From: Bacillota bacterium
Lineage (GTDB): Bacteria > Bacillota > Clostridia > Acetivibrionales > DTU013
Direction: 5' to 3'
DNA: 64,000 nt
Assembly (NCBI GenBank): GCA_023439545.1
Contig: JAEXNT010000079.1
Location: forward strand, 9,832 to 73,831
The translations under genes were made by a program, and so were the position numbers. This document shows positions 16,901 to 26,313 of this stretch, one piece after another (the first letter of the stretch is position 1; each line of letters starts with the position of its first letter). Under the pieces are notes generated by a model. That model did no database searches and was not told where the DNA came from. It saw only the letters and a program-made list of their open reading frames with translations.

Positions 16901-18406
16901 ATGGATCTGAAGCCTGAAGAAATTAGCTCCATTATAAAAGAGCAAATAGAGCATTACAGCACCAAGACAGTCTCTGAAGACGTAGGCTACGTCATCCAGT
17001 CGGCCGACGGCATCGCAAGGATATATGGACTCCGGGGCTGTATTTACGGCGAGCTGCTCGAATTTGAAAACGGTATCCGCGGTATGGCCATGAACCTCGA
17101 GGAAGATAATGTCGGCTGTGTGCTGCTAGGTTCCGAAACCGATATCAAGGAAGGGACCGCTGTAAAAAGGACAGGCGAATCGGTGAACGTACCTGTCGGC
17201 GACGCTTTGATAGGCAGGGTCGTAACTCCGCTTGGACAGCCGCTCGACGGAAAAGGCGAAGTAAAAACCGATAGCGTAAGACCGATTGAGTTTCTGGCGC
17301 CCGGCGTCATTGACAGGAAAGGCGTTAACACACCGCTGCAAACCGGAATAATGGCCATTGACGCCATGACTCCGATAGGCAGAGGCCAGAGAGAGCTTAT
17401 TATAGGCGACAGGCAGACGGGCAAGACCGCTATCGCCATAGATACTATCATCAACCAGAAGGGCAAGGACGTCATCTGCATATACGTAGCCATTGGGCAA
17501 AAGGCTTCGACAGTTACCGGTATTTACAACTCACTTAAAAATTTCGGAGCCATGGAATATTCGATAATAGTCTCCTCCACCGCAAGTGAAATGGCAACGG
17601 TGCAATACATCGCCCCGTATGCCGGTTGTGCGATGGCCGAGTATTTCATGTTTGAAAAGCACAAGGACGTATTGATAATATATGACGACCTGACTAAGCA
17701 TGCCGTCGCGTACAGGGCAATGTCCCTGCTGCTCCGCAGGCCGCCCGGACGTGAAGCATATCCGGGAGACGTTTTCTACCTGCATTCCAGATTGCTGGAA
17801 AGAGCAGCCAGGCTGTCCGATGATCTCGGCGGCGGCTCGATAACGGCACTTCCGATAATAGAAACCCAGGCGGGCGATATTTCGGCATATATACCGACCA
17901 ATGTCATTTCCATAACGGATGGCCAGATTTTCCTTGAAACCGAACTTTTCTACTCCGGTCAGCGCCCGGCAATAAACGTCGGCGTGTCTGTATCAAGGGT
18001 CGGCGGGTCGGCCCAGGTACCGGCGATGAAAAAGATCGCAGGACCGATGAGGGTCAATCTGGCACAATACAGGGAGCTTGCGGTATTTGCACAGTTCGGT
18101 TCGGATCTGGACAAAGTGACAAAGGAAAAGCTCATTCAGGGCGAAAGGCTTCTCGAAACACTTAAGCAGGACGTATATGAGCCCTACCCCGTAGAAGACC
18201 AGGTTATTATACTTTACATCGCCACAAACAAGTACCTTTTCGATATACCGACGGAAAAGGTAAGGAAATTCAACAAGGATGTCCTTGCCTATATAAAGGA
18301 GCATTACCCGCGGGTACGCGAATCCATCAGGCAGACGGGGAAGCTCGAGCCTCAGGCGGAGGACCAGCTGAAGACCGCAATAGATGAATATATGTCAAAA
18401 ATGTAG
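16901..18406 (+). CDS. atpA: ATP synthase F1 subunit alpha
   Basis: The 501-residue regulatory/catalytic-interface subunit carries the Walker A motif GDRQTGKTA (about 168-176). The alpha-subunit signature PAINVGVSVSRVGGSAQ is near residue 350-366. ATG 16901 is used because GAGGTG lies directly before it; an in-frame GTG at 16892 overlaps that site. The length matches the family. Confidence 0.97.
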   Translation: MDLKPEEISSIIKEQIEHYSTKTVSEDVGYVIQSADGIARIYGLRGCIYGELLEFENGIRGMAMNLEEDNVGCVLLGSETDIKEGTAVKRTGESVNVPVGDALIGRVVTPLGQPLDGKGEVKTDSVRPIEFLAPGVIDRKGVNTPLQTGIMAIDAMTPIGRGQRELIIGDRQTGKTAIAIDTIINQKGKDVICIYVAIGQKASTVTGIYNSLKNFGAMEYSIIVSSTASEMATVQYIAPYAGCAMAEYFMFEKHKDVLIIYDDLTKHAVAYRAMSLLLRRPPGREAYPGDVFYLHSRLLERAARLSDDLGGGSITALPIIETQAGDISAYIPTNVISITDGQIFLETELFYSGQRPAINVGVSVSRVGGSAQVPAMKKIAGPMRVNLAQYRELAVFAQFGSDLDKVTKEKLIQGERLLETLKQDVYEPYPVEDQVIILYIATNKYLFDIPTEKVRKFNKDVLAYIKEHYPRVRESIRQTGKLEPQAEDQLKTAIDEYMSKM

Positions 18407-18425
18407 CAGGGCGGTGTGATCGTTT

Positions 18426-19358
18426 ATGTCTAACATGCGCGAAATCAAAATGAGAATAAAGAGCATCCAGGACACCGAGCAGATTACCAAGGCCATGAAG
18501 CTGATCTCCGCGTCGAAACTCAAAAAGGCGAGGCAGCAGCTGGAACATGCCCTGCCCTATTTCACCAAGGTAAAAAGCACGATAGCCGATATACTGCTCC
18601 ACAGTGAAAGCGTCGAAAGCAAGTTTTTCGAGAAGCCGCAGGAGCAGTACAAGGATGAGGATACCGCAGCAGGCAATGGCGGCGAAGCTAATAAGCACGA
18701 TGGCGGTAAGGTCGGGATCATAGTAATTACAGGCGACAAAGGGCTTGCCGGCGGATATAACCACAACGTCATCAAAGCGGCGGAGCAGCTCATCGAAGAA
18801 GCCGGCGACCCGCAGTTGTTCGTGGCGGGAGTCATCGGCAGGAATTACTTTATGAAGAGACATTTCAAGGTGGATGAGGATTTCGATTATCCCGTACAGA
18901 ACCCCACAGTATACAGGGCGCGCGATATAGCGGAGATAATACTCGGAAAGTATGTATACCACGAGCTCGATGAAGTATATATCGTTTATACGGAGCTCGT
19001 TAACGCTATGCGGTTGGTTACACGGCAGGTAAAGCTGCTGCCCGTCAATATCGAGGCGCTGAAGGAAGACCTGGGATTGACGGAGGATGCGCATTTCGAC
19101 GATATGATACTTTACGAGCCGTCTCCGGCCGCAATGATAGAGGTATTAATCCCGAAGTATCTGAAAGGCGTCATATACGGAGCATTGGTCGAGGCCTTCA
19201 CGAGCGAACAAAACGCCAGGATGGCCGCCATGGACAACGCTACCTCGAACGCCGATGAAATACTTAACGAATTGAAGCTCAATTACAACAGAGCAAGGCA
19301 ATCGGCCATAACTCAGGAAATTTCGGAAATCGTGGGCGGTACTGCCGTACTGCAATAA
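18426..19358 (+). CDS. atpG: ATP synthase F1 subunit gamma, with a short insertion
   Basis: The central-shaft subunit has 310 residues. The N-terminal helix (MREIKMRIKSIQDTEQITKA) and C-terminal helix (NYNRARQSAITQEISEIVGG) are both canonical. It is about 20-25 residues longer than usual because of a hydrophilic Asp/Glu/Gly/Lys-rich insertion at about residues 60-98, just before VGIIVITGDKGLAGGYN. The insertion is in frame and in the outer Rossmann domain, so function should be kept. Confidence 0.95.
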   Translation: MSNMREIKMRIKSIQDTEQITKAMKLISASKLKKARQQLEHALPYFTKVKSTIADILLHSESVESKFFEKPQEQYKDEDTAAGNGGEANKHDGGKVGIIVITGDKGLAGGYNHNVIKAAEQLIEEAGDPQLFVAGVIGRNYFMKRHFKVDEDFDYPVQNPTVYRARDIAEIILGKYVYHELDEVYIVYTELVNAMRLVTRQVKLLPVNIEALKEDLGLTEDAHFDDMILYEPSPAAMIEVLIPKYLKGVIYGALVEAFTSEQNARMAAMDNATSNADEILNELKLNYNRARQSAITQEISEIVGGTAVLQ

Positions 19359-19400
19359 AATTTGTTTTAGAATGCTCAAATCTGCAGAGGAGTGAAGTAT

Positions 19401-20801
19401 ATGACTGAAAATGCAGGATATGTAGTACAGGTAATAGGTCCTGTAATAGACGTGAGGTTCGATACCGGAGAGCTGCCAAAAATCTATAACGCAATAGAGA
19501 TCGACAACAACGGGACGAGGGTCGTCGCGGAGGTAATGCAGCACCTCGGGAATCAAACCGTGCGCTGCGTTTCGATGTCGCCGACCGAAGGTATTTCAAG
19601 AGATCTGCGGGCAGTCGATACCGGCAGTTCCATCAAAGTCCCGGTAGGCAAGGAAACTCTCGGAAGAGTGCTCAACGTACTTGGGGAACCTGTCGACAAA
19701 ATGGGAGATGTGGGCGTAAAGGAAAAATGGCCGATACACAGGCCTGCTCCGAGCTTCGAGGACCTCAAGCCGGCAACTGAAATGTTCGAGACCGGTATAA
19801 AAGTCATCGATCTGCTCGCTCCATATGCCAAGGGCGGAAAGATAGGCCTGTTCGGCGGCGCCGGCGTTGGAAAGACAGTTCTTATACAGGAGCTCATACA
19901 CAACATAGCCACTGAGCACGGCGGCTACTCTGTATTCACAGGAGTTGGCGAACGCACCAGGGAGGGCAATGACCTGTGGCACGAAATGCGTGATTCCGGA
20001 GTACTCGACAAAACGGCGCTGGTGTTCGGGCAGATGAACGAGCCGCCGGGATCAAGGATGAGAGTAGGCCTGACAGGCCTAACTATCGCAGAATATTTCA
20101 GGGACGAGCTTTCACAGGACGTCCTGCTGTTCATTGATAATATATTCCGTTTCATACAGGCGGGCTCCGAAGTATCCGCACTACTGGGCAGAGTGCCGTC
20201 GGCAGTCGGTTACCAGCCCACCCTTGCTACGGACCTCGGCGTACTCGAGGAAAGGATAACCTCTACAAAGAAGGGCTCGATTACATCGGTACAGGCGGTA
20301 TACGTCCCTGCCGACGACCTTACCGACCCGGCGCCGGCAACCACCTTCGCACACCTTGACGCCACTACTGTTTTGTCGAGGGCTATAGTCGAGGAAGGAA
20401 TATACCCGGCCGTCGACCCGCTAGACTCGTCCTCAAGGATACTTGATCCCAGGATCGTGGGTGAAGAGCACTATACTGTGGCACGCCGCGTGCAGGAGAT
20501 CCTCCAGAGGTACAAGGAGCTGCAGGATATCATAGCGATACTCGGTATGGATGAACTCGCGGAAGATGATAAAAACCTCGTTTACAGGGCAAGAAAGATA
20601 AAGAGGTACCTGTCGCAGCCGATGTTCGTCGCAACGAACTTCACCGGCTACGAAGGCAAATATATGCCGATAAAAGAAACGATACGAGGCTTCAAGGAGA
20701 TAATCGACGGTAAGATGGACCATATTCCGGAGTCCGCCTTCTTCATGAAGGGCAGCATCGATGAAGTTTATGAAGCCGCCGAAAAAGCCGGAAAGGAATA
20801 G
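19401..20801 (+). CDS. atpD: ATP synthase F1 subunit beta
   Basis: This 466-residue catalytic subunit has the P-loop GGAGVGKTVLIQ (about 152-163). It also has GERTREGNDLWHEM with the catalytic glutamate, and the ALLGRVPSAVGYQPTLATD segment. ATG 19401 follows GAGGAG; the GTG at 19392 overlaps it. The length is typical. Confidence 0.98.
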   Translation: MTENAGYVVQVIGPVIDVRFDTGELPKIYNAIEIDNNGTRVVAEVMQHLGNQTVRCVSMSPTEGISRDLRAVDTGSSIKVPVGKETLGRVLNVLGEPVDKMGDVGVKEKWPIHRPAPSFEDLKPATEMFETGIKVIDLLAPYAKGGKIGLFGGAGVGKTVLIQELIHNIATEHGGYSVFTGVGERTREGNDLWHEMRDSGVLDKTALVFGQMNEPPGSRMRVGLTGLTIAEYFRDELSQDVLLFIDNIFRFIQAGSEVSALLGRVPSAVGYQPTLATDLGVLEERITSTKKGSITSVQAVYVPADDLTDPAPATTFAHLDATTVLSRAIVEEGIYPAVDPLDSSSRILDPRIVGEEHYTVARRVQEILQRYKELQDIIAILGMDELAEDDKNLVYRARKIKRYLSQPMFVATNFTGYEGKYMPIKETIRGFKEIIDGKMDHIPESAFFMKGSIDEVYEAAEKAGKE

Positions 20802-20811
20802 GAGGTAAAAT

Positions 20812-21216
20812 ATGTCGCGGACATTTTACCTTGAGGTCATAGCTTCTGACAGAACCTTTTATACAGGCGAAGTGGAATCGCTTACCGTCAGGACTCCGAA
20901 CGGCGAGATAGGCATATTGGGCGGTCACACGCCGATGGTAGTTGCGATCGCGGCCTGCCCCATGAAGATCAAAAAAGACGGAGATCAATTAAATGCATAT
21001 ATAGCCGAAGGTTTCATGGAAATAAAGCAGGACAAGACTATAATCATAACGGACTTCGCCGAGTGGCCCAACGAAATCGACGTTGAGAGGGCCAAGGAGG
21101 CCGAGGAAAGAGCGTTGCACCGTCTGAGCGGACCGCTCAGCCCGATCGAAAAGAGCAGGACAGAATATGCCCTGACAAGGGCGCGTACCAGGATAAAGGT
21201 AGCAAAGCTCGAGTAG
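20812..21216 (+). CDS. atpC: ATP synthase F1 subunit epsilon
   Basis: The 134-residue subunit has an N-terminal beta-sandwich (TVRTPNGEIGILGGHTPMV) and two C-terminal helices (about 90-134) that in bacteria can inhibit ATP hydrolysis. AGGAGG precedes ATG 20812. It is the last gene of the operon, 10 bases after atpD. Confidence 0.95.
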   Translation: MSRTFYLEVIASDRTFYTGEVESLTVRTPNGEIGILGGHTPMVVAIAACPMKIKKDGDQLNAYIAEGFMEIKQDKTIIITDFAEWPNEIDVERAKEAEERALHRLSGPLSPIEKSRTEYALTRARTRIKVAKLE

Positions 21217-21335
21217 CATATAACCCGGAAAGCGTCGTATCGTGCGCATTAAAATAAAAGCGCCCCAAATGGGAGTTCAACTTAGGATTTGCATAAACGA
21301 GTAAATTTTTGACCGTATCCTCATGAGGAGGCAAA

Positions 21336-21384
21336 AAGCGACCAGTCATTTCAAGCAAAGGTGCTTGTAGTGGCTGGTCGCTTT
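21336..21384 (-). terminator. Terminator between convergent atp and thi operons
   Basis: AAAGCGACCAGTCA (21336-21349) pairs with TGGCTGGTCGCTTT (21371-21384) with one mismatch, and a small inner hairpin AGCA/TGCT sits in the loop. The uridine run (from AAAAA at 21334-21338) is on the minus-strand side, so it best serves the thi operon. It may work on both strands. Confidence 0.75.
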
Positions 21385-21423
21385 GCATTGTTATGCGAGT
21401 CTGAGGCGAATCAAAATCCTTGA

Positions 21424-22728
21424 CTACAAAACATCAATATGTTCTCCTGCAAGTGCTTTATTCATGCTTCTTATTGCGCAAAACTTGCCGCACATGGAAC
21501 AGGTGTCTTCATGCTCAGGTTTTCTATCAGCACGGATTTTTTTTGCTGTTTCGGGATCAATGGCGCATTCCCATTGTGCTTCCCAATCAAACTCTATTCT
21601 TGCAGCTGCCATTCTGTCGTCAATCTCCCTTGCTCCTCTTATACCCTTGGCAATGTCTGCTGCATGGGCAGCAATCTTTGAGGCGATGATACCCTGCTTC
21701 ACATCCTCTAAATTCGGCAGTGCCAAATGCTCTGCAGGTGTAACATAGCATAAAAAGGCTGCACCGGCTGACGCTGCAATGGCTCCTCCTATTGCTGATG
21801 TGATATGGTCGTAGCCAGGTGCTATGTCTGTTACCAGTGGTCCTAATACATAAAAAGGTGCACCATTACAAATTGTCTGCTGCATTTTCATATTGGCAGC
21901 AATCTGGTCAATTGGCATATGCCCGGGTCCTTCTACTATTATTTGCACATCCTTTTCCCAGGCTCTCTTGGTAAGCTCACCAAGCCGTACAAGCTCATCA
22001 ATCTGACACACATCCGAAGCATCTGCAAGACAACCCGGTCTGCAGGCATCACCCAATGATATTGTCACATCATGCTCACGGCATATATCAAGGATTTCGT
22101 CGTAGTACTCGTAAAATGGGTTCTCTTCACCTGTCATGCTCATCCACGCAAATATCAGAGAGCCGCCTCTGGATACGATATTCATTTTTCTTTTATGTTT
22201 TTTTATCTGGTCAATGGTTTTTCTTGTAATTCCACAGTGCAAGGTGACAAAATCGACCCCGTCTTCGGCATGAAGCCTTACTACATCAATAAAATCCTTC
22301 GCTGTCAGGGTGTTTAAATCTCTCTGGTAGTGGATAACAGAATCATATACCGGGACAGTTCCTATCATAGCTGGACATTCTGCCGTAAGCTTTCTACGGA
22401 AAGGAATTGTATTTCCGTGCGAGGATAAATCCATGATTGCATGAGCCCCCATATTAACTGCTTCCATCACTTTCTTCATTTCCATATCATAATCCTTGCA
22501 ATCTCTTGAGACTCCCAGGTTTACATTTATCTTCGTTTTCAGCATGGAGCCAACCCCCTGCGGATCGATGCATTTATGATTTTTATTTGCACATATTACT
22601 ACTTTCCCAGATGAAACTAATGGTATCAGCTCCTCAACCGTCATCTGTTCTTTTTCAGAAACTTTTTTCAGTTCCTCTGTAATAATTCCTTTTCTTGCAG
22701 CTTCCATCTGCGTTGCATATTCCCTCAT
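21424..22728 (-). CDS. thiC: Phosphomethylpyrimidine synthase ThiC
   Basis: This 434-residue radical-SAM enzyme turns aminoimidazole ribotide into HMP-P, the thiamine pyrimidine. The family body is clear (GADFVTLHCGI-like VDFVTLHCGITRKT, EGPGHMPIDQIAANM, FLCYVTPAEHLALPN). The C-terminal cluster motif reads CSMCGKFC, that is CX2CX3C, while the textbook ThiC motif is CX2CX4C. The protein is of the short type lacking the long N-terminal extension. ATG 22728 overlaps the thiD stop (ATGA) and follows AAGGAG. It is the last gene of the operon. Confidence 0.93.
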   Translation of the reverse strand: MREYATQMEAARKGIITEELKKVSEKEQMTVEELIPLVSSGKVVICANKNHKCIDPQGVGSMLKTKINVNLGVSRDCKDYDMEMKKVMEAVNMGAHAIMDLSSHGNTIPFRRKLTAECPAMIGTVPVYDSVIHYQRDLNTLTAKDFIDVVRLHAEDGVDFVTLHCGITRKTIDQIKKHKRKMNIVSRGGSLIFAWMSMTGEENPFYEYYDEILDICREHDVTISLGDACRPGCLADASDVCQIDELVRLGELTKRAWEKDVQIIVEGPGHMPIDQIAANMKMQQTICNGAPFYVLGPLVTDIAPGYDHITSAIGGAIAASAGAAFLCYVTPAEHLALPNLEDVKQGIIASKIAAHAADIAKGIRGAREIDDRMAAARIEFDWEAQWECAIDPETAKKIRADRKPEHEDTCSMCGKFCAIRSMNKALAGEHIDVL

Positions 22729-23525
22729 TGTAATTTCTCCTTTTTGTCGATATTCCACAAGTGGTTTAGCGGGCCGTTTCCTTTTCCTAAGTCAAGCATT
22801 GCCCTCAATGCGCCTGATACATATTCCTTTGCTAACTGGATTGATGTTTCCAAATCCATATCTTTGGCAAGACAGGAAGCAATTGCACTGGATAAAGTAC
22901 ATCCAGTTCCATGAGTATTTCTATTGTCAATTCTCTCCCCTATGAACCAGCGGTACTTATGCTTCTGATATAATAAATCATTGGCATCGTTTACGTTATG
23001 TCCACCCTTACAAAGAACGGCACACCCGAATTCATTGCTGATGATTTCTGCTGCCTTAATCATATCAGCTTCATTTGCTATGGATACTCCTGCCAGGACA
23101 GAGGCTTCCGGAATATTGGGTGTTAATAAAACAGCCTGGTGAAACAAACTATTTTTTAAGGCTTCCACTGCATCATCCCGAATGAGTTTTGAGCCACTCG
23201 TGGAAACCATTACCGGATCCACAACAATGTTTTGCGCATTATAAAATTTCAGCCTTTCTGATATGGTTTCAATCAATCCAGCTGATGAAACCATGCCAAT
23301 CTTAACTGCATCCGGATAGATATCAGTAAAAATACTGTCCAACTCTCTGCCTAAAAACTCGGGAGTAACCTCCATAATTCCTGTAATGCCGGTCGTATTC
23401 TGTGCAGTAAGCGCAGTAACCGCACTCATGGCATATACGCCATTTGCGGTCATTGTCTTAATATCTGCCTGGATGCCGGCGCCTCCGCAGGAATCACTTC
23501 CTGCAATTGTTAGAGCTGTTTTCAT
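22725..23525 (-). CDS. thiD: Hydroxymethylpyrimidine/phosphomethylpyrimidine kinase ThiD
   Basis: The 266-residue ribokinase-fold enzyme phosphorylates HMP and HMP-P to HMP-PP. It has SDSCGGAGIQADIKT at the N-terminus, VDPVMVSTSGSKL and the anion-hole motif NTHGTGCTLSSAIA with the catalytic aspartate-equivalent region. Its stop overlaps the thiC start. The length is typical, with no irregularity. Confidence 0.95.
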   Translation of the reverse strand: MKTALTIAGSDSCGGAGIQADIKTMTANGVYAMSAVTALTAQNTTGITGIMEVTPEFLGRELDSIFTDIYPDAVKIGMVSSAGLIETISERLKFYNAQNIVVDPVMVSTSGSKLIRDDAVEALKNSLFHQAVLLTPNIPEASVLAGVSIANEADMIKAAEIISNEFGCAVLCKGGHNVNDANDLLYQKHKYRWFIGERIDNRNTHGTGCTLSSAIASCLAKDMDLETSIQLAKEYVSGALRAMLDLGKGNGPLNHLWNIDKKEKLQ

Positions 23526-23559
23526 TATTTTTCTCCATTACGCTGTAATCCAGCTTTCT

Positions 23560-24228
23560 TTAGCAATAATTTTGTATTGCTTTTTTCAACAAACCATTTA
23601 TATCGTCCAGCTTTTCTAAGTAGATATCGCTGGTTTTCCTGATTTCATCTATGTCTTCAATGTTAGAAGCATCAAACACCCCAACTGTCCTAAAACCTGC
23701 GTTTTTTGCAGTCCGAATGGCATACAGAGCATCTTCAAAAACCCATGTTTCCTTTGGAAATGTCTCCATATGTTCAGCCGCAGTAAGGTAGATATCCGGT
23801 TTTTCTTTGCCGGCGCCAATTTCAGTACAAGTAAATATCCTGTCAAAATAGTTAATAACCTTAAGTCTCTCCAGTGCTTTTTCGAAAACCTGCCTGTCAC
23901 AGGATGTTGCTGCCACCATTTTAATTCCGGCCTGTTGCATGCTTTTTAAGAGTAGCTCCATACCTTCCTTTAGTTGGACGCGGTAAAAATAAAAATCCTC
24001 AATGGTGTAATTGATTCCTGCTATAATTGCATCCACATCCATACTCAGACGGTATCTGTCCTTTAAAAATTCTGCGCCCCCAGTCATGCTCAAACAAAAC
24101 ATATTCTTAGAAAGCTCAGGCTCTGCTTCTATCCCCAAATTGTATAGAAACACTTCACCGGCTTTATCCCAGATGGGCATAGAATCCAATACAGTTCCAT
24201 CCAAGTCAAAAATAGCTCCCTTAATCAT
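23560..24228 (-). CDS. HAD-superfamily phosphatase of the thiamine operon
   Basis: This 222-residue HAD hydrolase has motif I DLDGTVLDS (8-16), a helical cap (about 20-85), motif II AATSCD, and motifs III and IV in KEKPDIYL and FEDALYAI. The fold resembles beta-phosphoglucomutase-type phosphatases. Its location between thiE and thiD, overlapping thiE by eight bases, suggests it acts on a thiamine intermediate such as thiamine monophosphate or HMP-P. That substrate is inference from context only. Confidence 0.85.
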   Translation of the reverse strand: MIKGAIFDLDGTVLDSMPIWDKAGEVFLYNLGIEAEPELSKNMFCLSMTGGAEFLKDRYRLSMDVDAIIAGINYTIEDFYFYRVQLKEGMELLLKSMQQAGIKMVAATSCDRQVFEKALERLKVINYFDRIFTCTEIGAGKEKPDIYLTAAEHMETFPKETWVFEDALYAIRTAKNAGFRTVGVFDASNIEDIDEIRKTSDIYLEKLDDINGLLKKAIQNYC

Positions 24229-24943
24229 TCCTTCGCCTTTTTTGCTTGCTTATAGAGTTCCATGCTTCAACTAAACCGGCAGCTGCCAGCTTTGGATTAT
24301 CGGCCTCGGAAACTGCGGTCACGACAAAAAAACCATCCACTCCTGTTTGGGCAAGCTGGGGTATATCGACAAGCTTAACACCACCTCCGACTACCACTGG
24401 AATCGGGCTGAGTTCAGCAAGCTTAGAAATATCAGCAAAGCTTCTGGTGACCACTTTCCCATCCCCATCAAGCCCACAGTCCGGCTTTGTCATAGTTTCA
24501 TGCAGTGGTCCGGTACCGAAATAATCAATCTGAGAGATATCCACTGTTTGTATGTACTCAAATAATTCATGAGTTCTGGCCGAAAGGCCCACGATTGAAT
24601 CTTCGCCCAGGTATTCCCGACAGACTTCCACCGGTATATCCGATTGTCCCACATGGATTCCATCAACCTTTATCCCCTGTTTTCTGGCAGCCAGGATAAC
24701 ATCAAGACGATCATCCACCAACAGCGCAACTTCATCTGACCTGCCAGCTTCTGAAATTACCTTGGAAGCCTGACGGGTTAACTCAATCAATTCCCGGGCA
24801 GAGGCAACCTTTGAACGGATTTGCACACATGTAAACCCGGCCTCAATTGCATCTTTAATGATTGTCGCAACGGGCATACCTTTCGTATTCTCGGGGCCGA
24901 CAACCAAGTATGCTGAAATATCAAGCTTTTTTCGAATGTTCAT
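24221..24943 (-). CDS. thiE: Thiamine-phosphate synthase ThiE
   Basis: The 240-residue TIM-barrel enzyme joins HMP-PP and thiazole phosphate. Family segments include GFTCVQIRSK, LLVDDRLDVILAA, DGIHVGQSDIP, GLSARTHELF, DYFGTGPLHET and PVVVGGGVKL. It is slightly longer than average, with a basic C-terminal tail that overlaps the HAD gene. The start overlaps the thiamine-binding gene by four bases. Confidence 0.94.
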   Translation of the reverse strand: MNIRKKLDISAYLVVGPENTKGMPVATIIKDAIEAGFTCVQIRSKVASARELIELTRQASKVISEAGRSDEVALLVDDRLDVILAARKQGIKVDGIHVGQSDIPVEVCREYLGEDSIVGLSARTHELFEYIQTVDISQIDYFGTGPLHETMTKPDCGLDGDGKVVTRSFADISKLAELSPIPVVVGGGVKLVDIPQLAQTGVDGFFVVTAVSEADNPKLAAAGLVEAWNSISKQKRRRND

Positions 24944-25245
24944 TTTTGTCCTCCCAAAATTTCGTTGACTTTATCGACTTTTGTTTTCATCGTGTTTGTA
25001 AATCCAGGGCGCACATCGGCCTTTAGAATAACCTCAGTACGAATACCTTTTTCGGCAAGTATGAACGTTGCGTCTTTTACAACCTTCATCACGTCATCCC
25101 ACTCACCTTCAATCTCTGTGAACATGGAAGTCATATTATAGGGCAATCCTGACTCCTGAATTACTTTTATAACCTCAGCAATTTGAGGTGCAAGCTCGTC
25201 ACCTATGCCGAAAGGCGCTATAGCAACTGCAATTAGTGTATTCAT
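24940..25245 (-). CDS. Thiamine-binding protein, MTH1187/YkoF family
   Basis: A 101-residue ferredoxin-like alpha/beta protein (IAVAIAPFGIGDELAPQIAE, then YNMTSMFTEIEGEWDDVM). Members of this family bind thiamine or HMP and are often found in thiamine gene clusters, sometimes next to ABC transporters. Four-base overlaps with both neighbours show tight coupling. The role here, binding a thiamine precursor or sensing, is inferred from family and operon. Confidence 0.85.
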   Translation of the reverse strand: MNTLIAVAIAPFGIGDELAPQIAEVIKVIQESGLPYNMTSMFTEIEGEWDDVMKVVKDATFILAEKGIRTEVILKADVRPGFTNTMKTKVDKVNEILGGQK

Positions 25246-26084
25246 AGTTGTACCTCCTCAATTTCAAATGGATTGTTGGCAATATCAAGTGCGGTAGCTT
25301 TATACAGTTCATCTAGAAATTGTATTTGAAAGCTTCCGGGACCATCCACCTTATTTTCAGCACGTTTCCCCGCTAAATTGTACACCGCAGTAGCAGTAAG
25401 CGCTGCAATAAAAGGTGAGGCGGCTGCCAGATATACCGCGATGACTCCGCCTAATGAACAGCCTGCGCCTGTAATTTTCTCCATAAAGTGCGAACCTCCA
25501 TGAGATAAGGCTATGAGGTCACCGTCTGTTATTAAATCCGTTTTACCCGACACAGCAACAGCCCCACCCGTCCATTTGGCCAGTGAGACAGCTGCAGCCT
25601 GTGCCGAGGTTACCGAGTCTGTAGAATCAACACCGCGGGCATTGGATACATCCGTTCCACCATCTAATCCCCACAATCCGGCCAATGCTATAATTTCCGA
25701 AGCGTTTCCTCTTATTACATCAGGCATATATTCTTTAAACCGGCACAACAACTGAGTTCTAAGGGAACCAATACCCACTGCTACCGGATCGAGCACCCAT
25801 GGTTTCCGTACTTCGTGCAATACCTTTGCTGTGTGAGGTAGAGTCTCCTCATAAATCGGCAGAAGTGTGCCGACATTTATATAGGTAGCTCCACCGGCTT
25901 TCACCAAAAATTCTCCCTCATCGGGCAGATAAACCATGGCAGCTGACCCACCAACTGCAAGCTGTGCATTTGCCACAAAGTTGATTGTTACGGTATTAGT
26001 AATTGATCCTGCCATAGGATTTGTTCGCTTTACTGCTTCGACTGCCTGACTTACCTGGATTTTAATTTCCTCTTTTTCTATCAT
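25242..26084 (-). CDS. thiM: Hydroxyethylthiazole kinase ThiM
   Basis: The 280-residue ribokinase-type enzyme phosphorylates the thiazole alcohol for salvage. Recognisable are PMAGSITNTVTINFVANA near the N-terminus, VLDPVAVGIGSLRT, RGNASEI and GAGCSLGGVIAVYLAA. It is the first gene of the operon, 70 bases after the riboswitch terminator. Thiazole synthesis genes (thiG, thiH, thiS, thiF) are absent, so the operon makes the pyrimidine but salvages the thiazole. Confidence 0.94.
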   Translation of the reverse strand: MIEKEEIKIQVSQAVEAVKRTNPMAGSITNTVTINFVANAQLAVGGSAAMVYLPDEGEFLVKAGGATYINVGTLLPIYEETLPHTAKVLHEVRKPWVLDPVAVGIGSLRTQLLCRFKEYMPDVIRGNASEIIALAGLWGLDGGTDVSNARGVDSTDSVTSAQAAAVSLAKWTGGAVAVSGKTDLITDGDLIALSHGGSHFMEKITGAGCSLGGVIAVYLAAASPFIAALTATAVYNLAGKRAENKVDGPGSFQIQFLDELYKATALDIANNPFEIEEVQL

Positions 26085-26154
26085 TATTATCTTCCTTTCA
26101 TTTTGATTACCCAGATTAAGTTTGAAAGTTAAATCGAATAGTCTTAATTTCTAA

Positions 26155-26187
26155 TAAAAAATGCCCTCCCTTGGTAAGGAGAGCACT
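26155..26187 (-). terminator. Riboswitch-controlled terminator
   Basis: On the minus strand TGCTCTCC and GGGAGGGCA pair around TTACCAA (26162-26185), followed by a run of T (26161-26155). It stands between the TPP aptamer and thiM, as in termination-type thiamine switches. Confidence 0.88.
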
Positions 26188-26207
26188 TATGCATAATGGT
26201 AAGATGG

Positions 26208-26290
26208 ATTGCTTCCCTACGACAGTGTTAACTGACAGGTTCAAAGGGTCAGGTTTTACCTTCTCAACTCTTAAGAGTCCCCCCGCTATA
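26208..26290 (-). promoter_or_regulatory. TPP riboswitch (THI element)
   Basis: The minus strand carries the conserved aptamer words in order: GGGGG near the 5' side, GTTGAGA, ACCCTTTGAACCTG, then CGTAGGGAAGC. These are the strongly conserved core of thiamine pyrophosphate riboswitches. With the terminator just downstream it should switch the six-gene thi operon off when TPP is abundant. Confidence 0.96.
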
Positions 26291-26313
26291 TATTCAGTTC
26301 GATATTATTTTGT

